The notes under the pieces: model-generated
What the model was told of the DNA's origin: nothing
Database searches by the model: none
The model's input: only the letters and a program-made list of their open reading frames with translations
In this document: positions 63,284 through 64,000 of the stretch, one piece after another
How positions within the stretch are numbered: the stretch's first letter is position 1
Layout of the letters: each line of letters begins with the position of its first letter
Position numbers and translations under genes: made by a program
Assembly: GCF_000016165.1 (NCBI RefSeq)
Contig: NC_009253.1
Location: 2,080,332-2,144,331 of the forward strand
DNA length: 64,000 nt
From: Desulforamulus reducens MI-1
GTDB lineage: Bacteria > Bacillota > Desulfotomaculia > Desulfotomaculales > Desulfotomaculaceae
Reading direction: 5' to 3'

Positions 63284-64000
63284 TTACTCTGGATGGTCAA
63301 ATCTGGCACTTAATACATCAGCCTGAATTTGATTAATCAGATCGTGGACAGAGTTAAACTTTTTTTCATCCCTTAGTTTACGAATATATTGAACTTTTAT
63401 TTTCTTACCGTAGATGTCACCACAGAAATCTAATAAATGAACTTCAATATTGGTTCGTGGATTGTTGCCGTGAAAAGTAGGCTTTGTTCCAACATTAGCT
63501 ACCCCCAAGTATGTCTCACCATCCAATTCTACATGAACGCTGTAGACCCCTTTGGCAGGTACCATCATACCATCAGGACAATCAATATTGGCCGTAGGAA
63601 AACCCAAGGCGTTTCCTCCCCTGCGATCCCCCGTCACCACAATCCCTTCTGTGAAGGGGTAATACCCAAGGTATCTCTTTGCAGCAATAACGTCTCCTTC
63701 TGCTAATTTGTTTCTTATGAGAGTACTGCTAACTACTTGTTCTCCTACCTTAACAGGTGGAATTACACTGAGTGAATAGCCGTACTCAAGGGCATAACTG
63801 CGAAGATCTTCTGAGGTACCGCTGCCTTTATAACCAAAGGAATAGTTGTATCCAACAACAATTCCTCGAACGTTCATTTCCTTAACAAGAATTTCTTTGA
63901 GAAATTCCTCTGGGCTTAAATGAGCAAGTTCCTGGGTAAAGGGTAACAGTATTAAAATATCCACACCTAGTTCCGCCATGATACGCTGCTTTGATTCCTG
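63284..64000 (-). CDS. ribF: Riboflavin kinase / FAD synthetase (5' end outside window)
   Basis: A bifunctional enzyme making FMN and FAD. The C-terminal riboflavin-kinase domain (about the last 125 residues) has GDRRGGNALGFPTANID and PTFHGNNPRTNIEVHLLDF. The FAD-synthetase part has PEEFLKEIL, VVGYNYSFGYKGSGT and SSTLIRNKLAEG. The frame runs unbroken to the window edge, so the N-terminal nucleotide-binding motif is not seen. It is upstream of rpsO as is normal. Confidence 0.95.
   Translation of the reverse strand, partial: QESKQRIMAELGVDILILLPFTQELAHLSPEEFLKEILVKEMNVRGIVVGYNYSFGYKGSGTSEDLRSYALEYGYSLSVIPPVKVGEQVVSSTLIRNKLAEGDVIAAKRYLGYYPFTEGIVVTGDRRGGNALGFPTANIDCPDGMMVPAKGVYSVHVELDGETYLGVANVGTKPTFHGNNPRTNIEVHLLDFCGDIYGKKIKVQYIRKLRDEKKFNSVHDLINQIQADVLSARFDHPE

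Overview
The window looks like a chromosomal segment of a low-GC, endospore-forming Gram-positive bacterium. The best guess is a clostridial sulfate-reducer relative of the Desulfotomaculum/Desulforamulus (Peptococcaceae) type. This is inferred from protein style and gene order, not from a search. Sporulation genes are spread through the window: spoVS, the dipicolinate operon dpaA-dpaB-asd-dapG-dapA, sleB, a CotF-like coat gene, tepA, ylzJ, ymxH, a PdaB/YlxY-type deacetylase and ftsK/spoIIIE. The right two thirds follow the conserved Firmicutes order ribF-rpsO-pnp-ylxY-mlpA-ymxH-dpaAB-asd-dapG-dapA-rnj-tepA-ftsK ... rodZ-rimO-pgsA-cinA-recA-rny-ymdB-spoVS.

Layout. 1-3.3 kb is a decaying accessory region: a thiolase remnant, a thiamine-diphosphate (pyruvate-oxidase-like) remnant, and three very short hydrophobic peptide genes. 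3.3-8.3 kb holds a four-gene minus-strand sugar operon (GT2 glycosyltransferase, RfbF, RfbG, SDR epimerase) facing away from a polytopic GT-C-like protein. 8.4-21.3 kb is mixed housekeeping and regulation: minC, nudF, a two-component system, a ParA/BY-kinase-like ATPase convergent with a winged-helix/coiled-coil protein, guaB, fxsA, and cobalamin-related genes split by an IS110-family element. 21.4-37.4 kb carries an aminotransferase, PHP and M19 enzymes, spoVS, ymdB, rny, recA, a DEAD-box helicase, cinA, an FtsH-like protease with a separate membrane partner, pgsA, rimO and yajQ. 37.6-41.6 kb is accessory: a DprA-like protein, small proteins and an IS1380-family element. 41.6-64 kb is the conserved core of rodZ, mnmH, ftsK, coat genes, tepA, rnj, lysine/dipicolinate biosynthesis, pnp, rpsO and ribF.

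Regulation visible in the DNA: a near-consensus LexA/SOS box and a sigma-A promoter before recA; a SigK-like promoter before the dipicolinate operon; consensus-like promoters before yajQ and dapB; about two dozen intrinsic terminators; and a possible S15 leader before rpsO.

Most notable candidates: (1) an unannotated ~195-nt RNA between recA and rny with its own TTGACA-17-TAAAAT promoter, closing stem and terminator; (2) the FtsH-like protease whose extracytoplasmic part appears to be a separate overlapping gene; (3) a three-winged-helix plus long coiled-coil protein convergent with a ParA-like ATPase; (4) a dispersed ~110-bp structured repeat with at least four clear copies; (5) sleB, whose only well-placed start codon is AUC. 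No rRNA, tRNA or CRISPR array was recognised.
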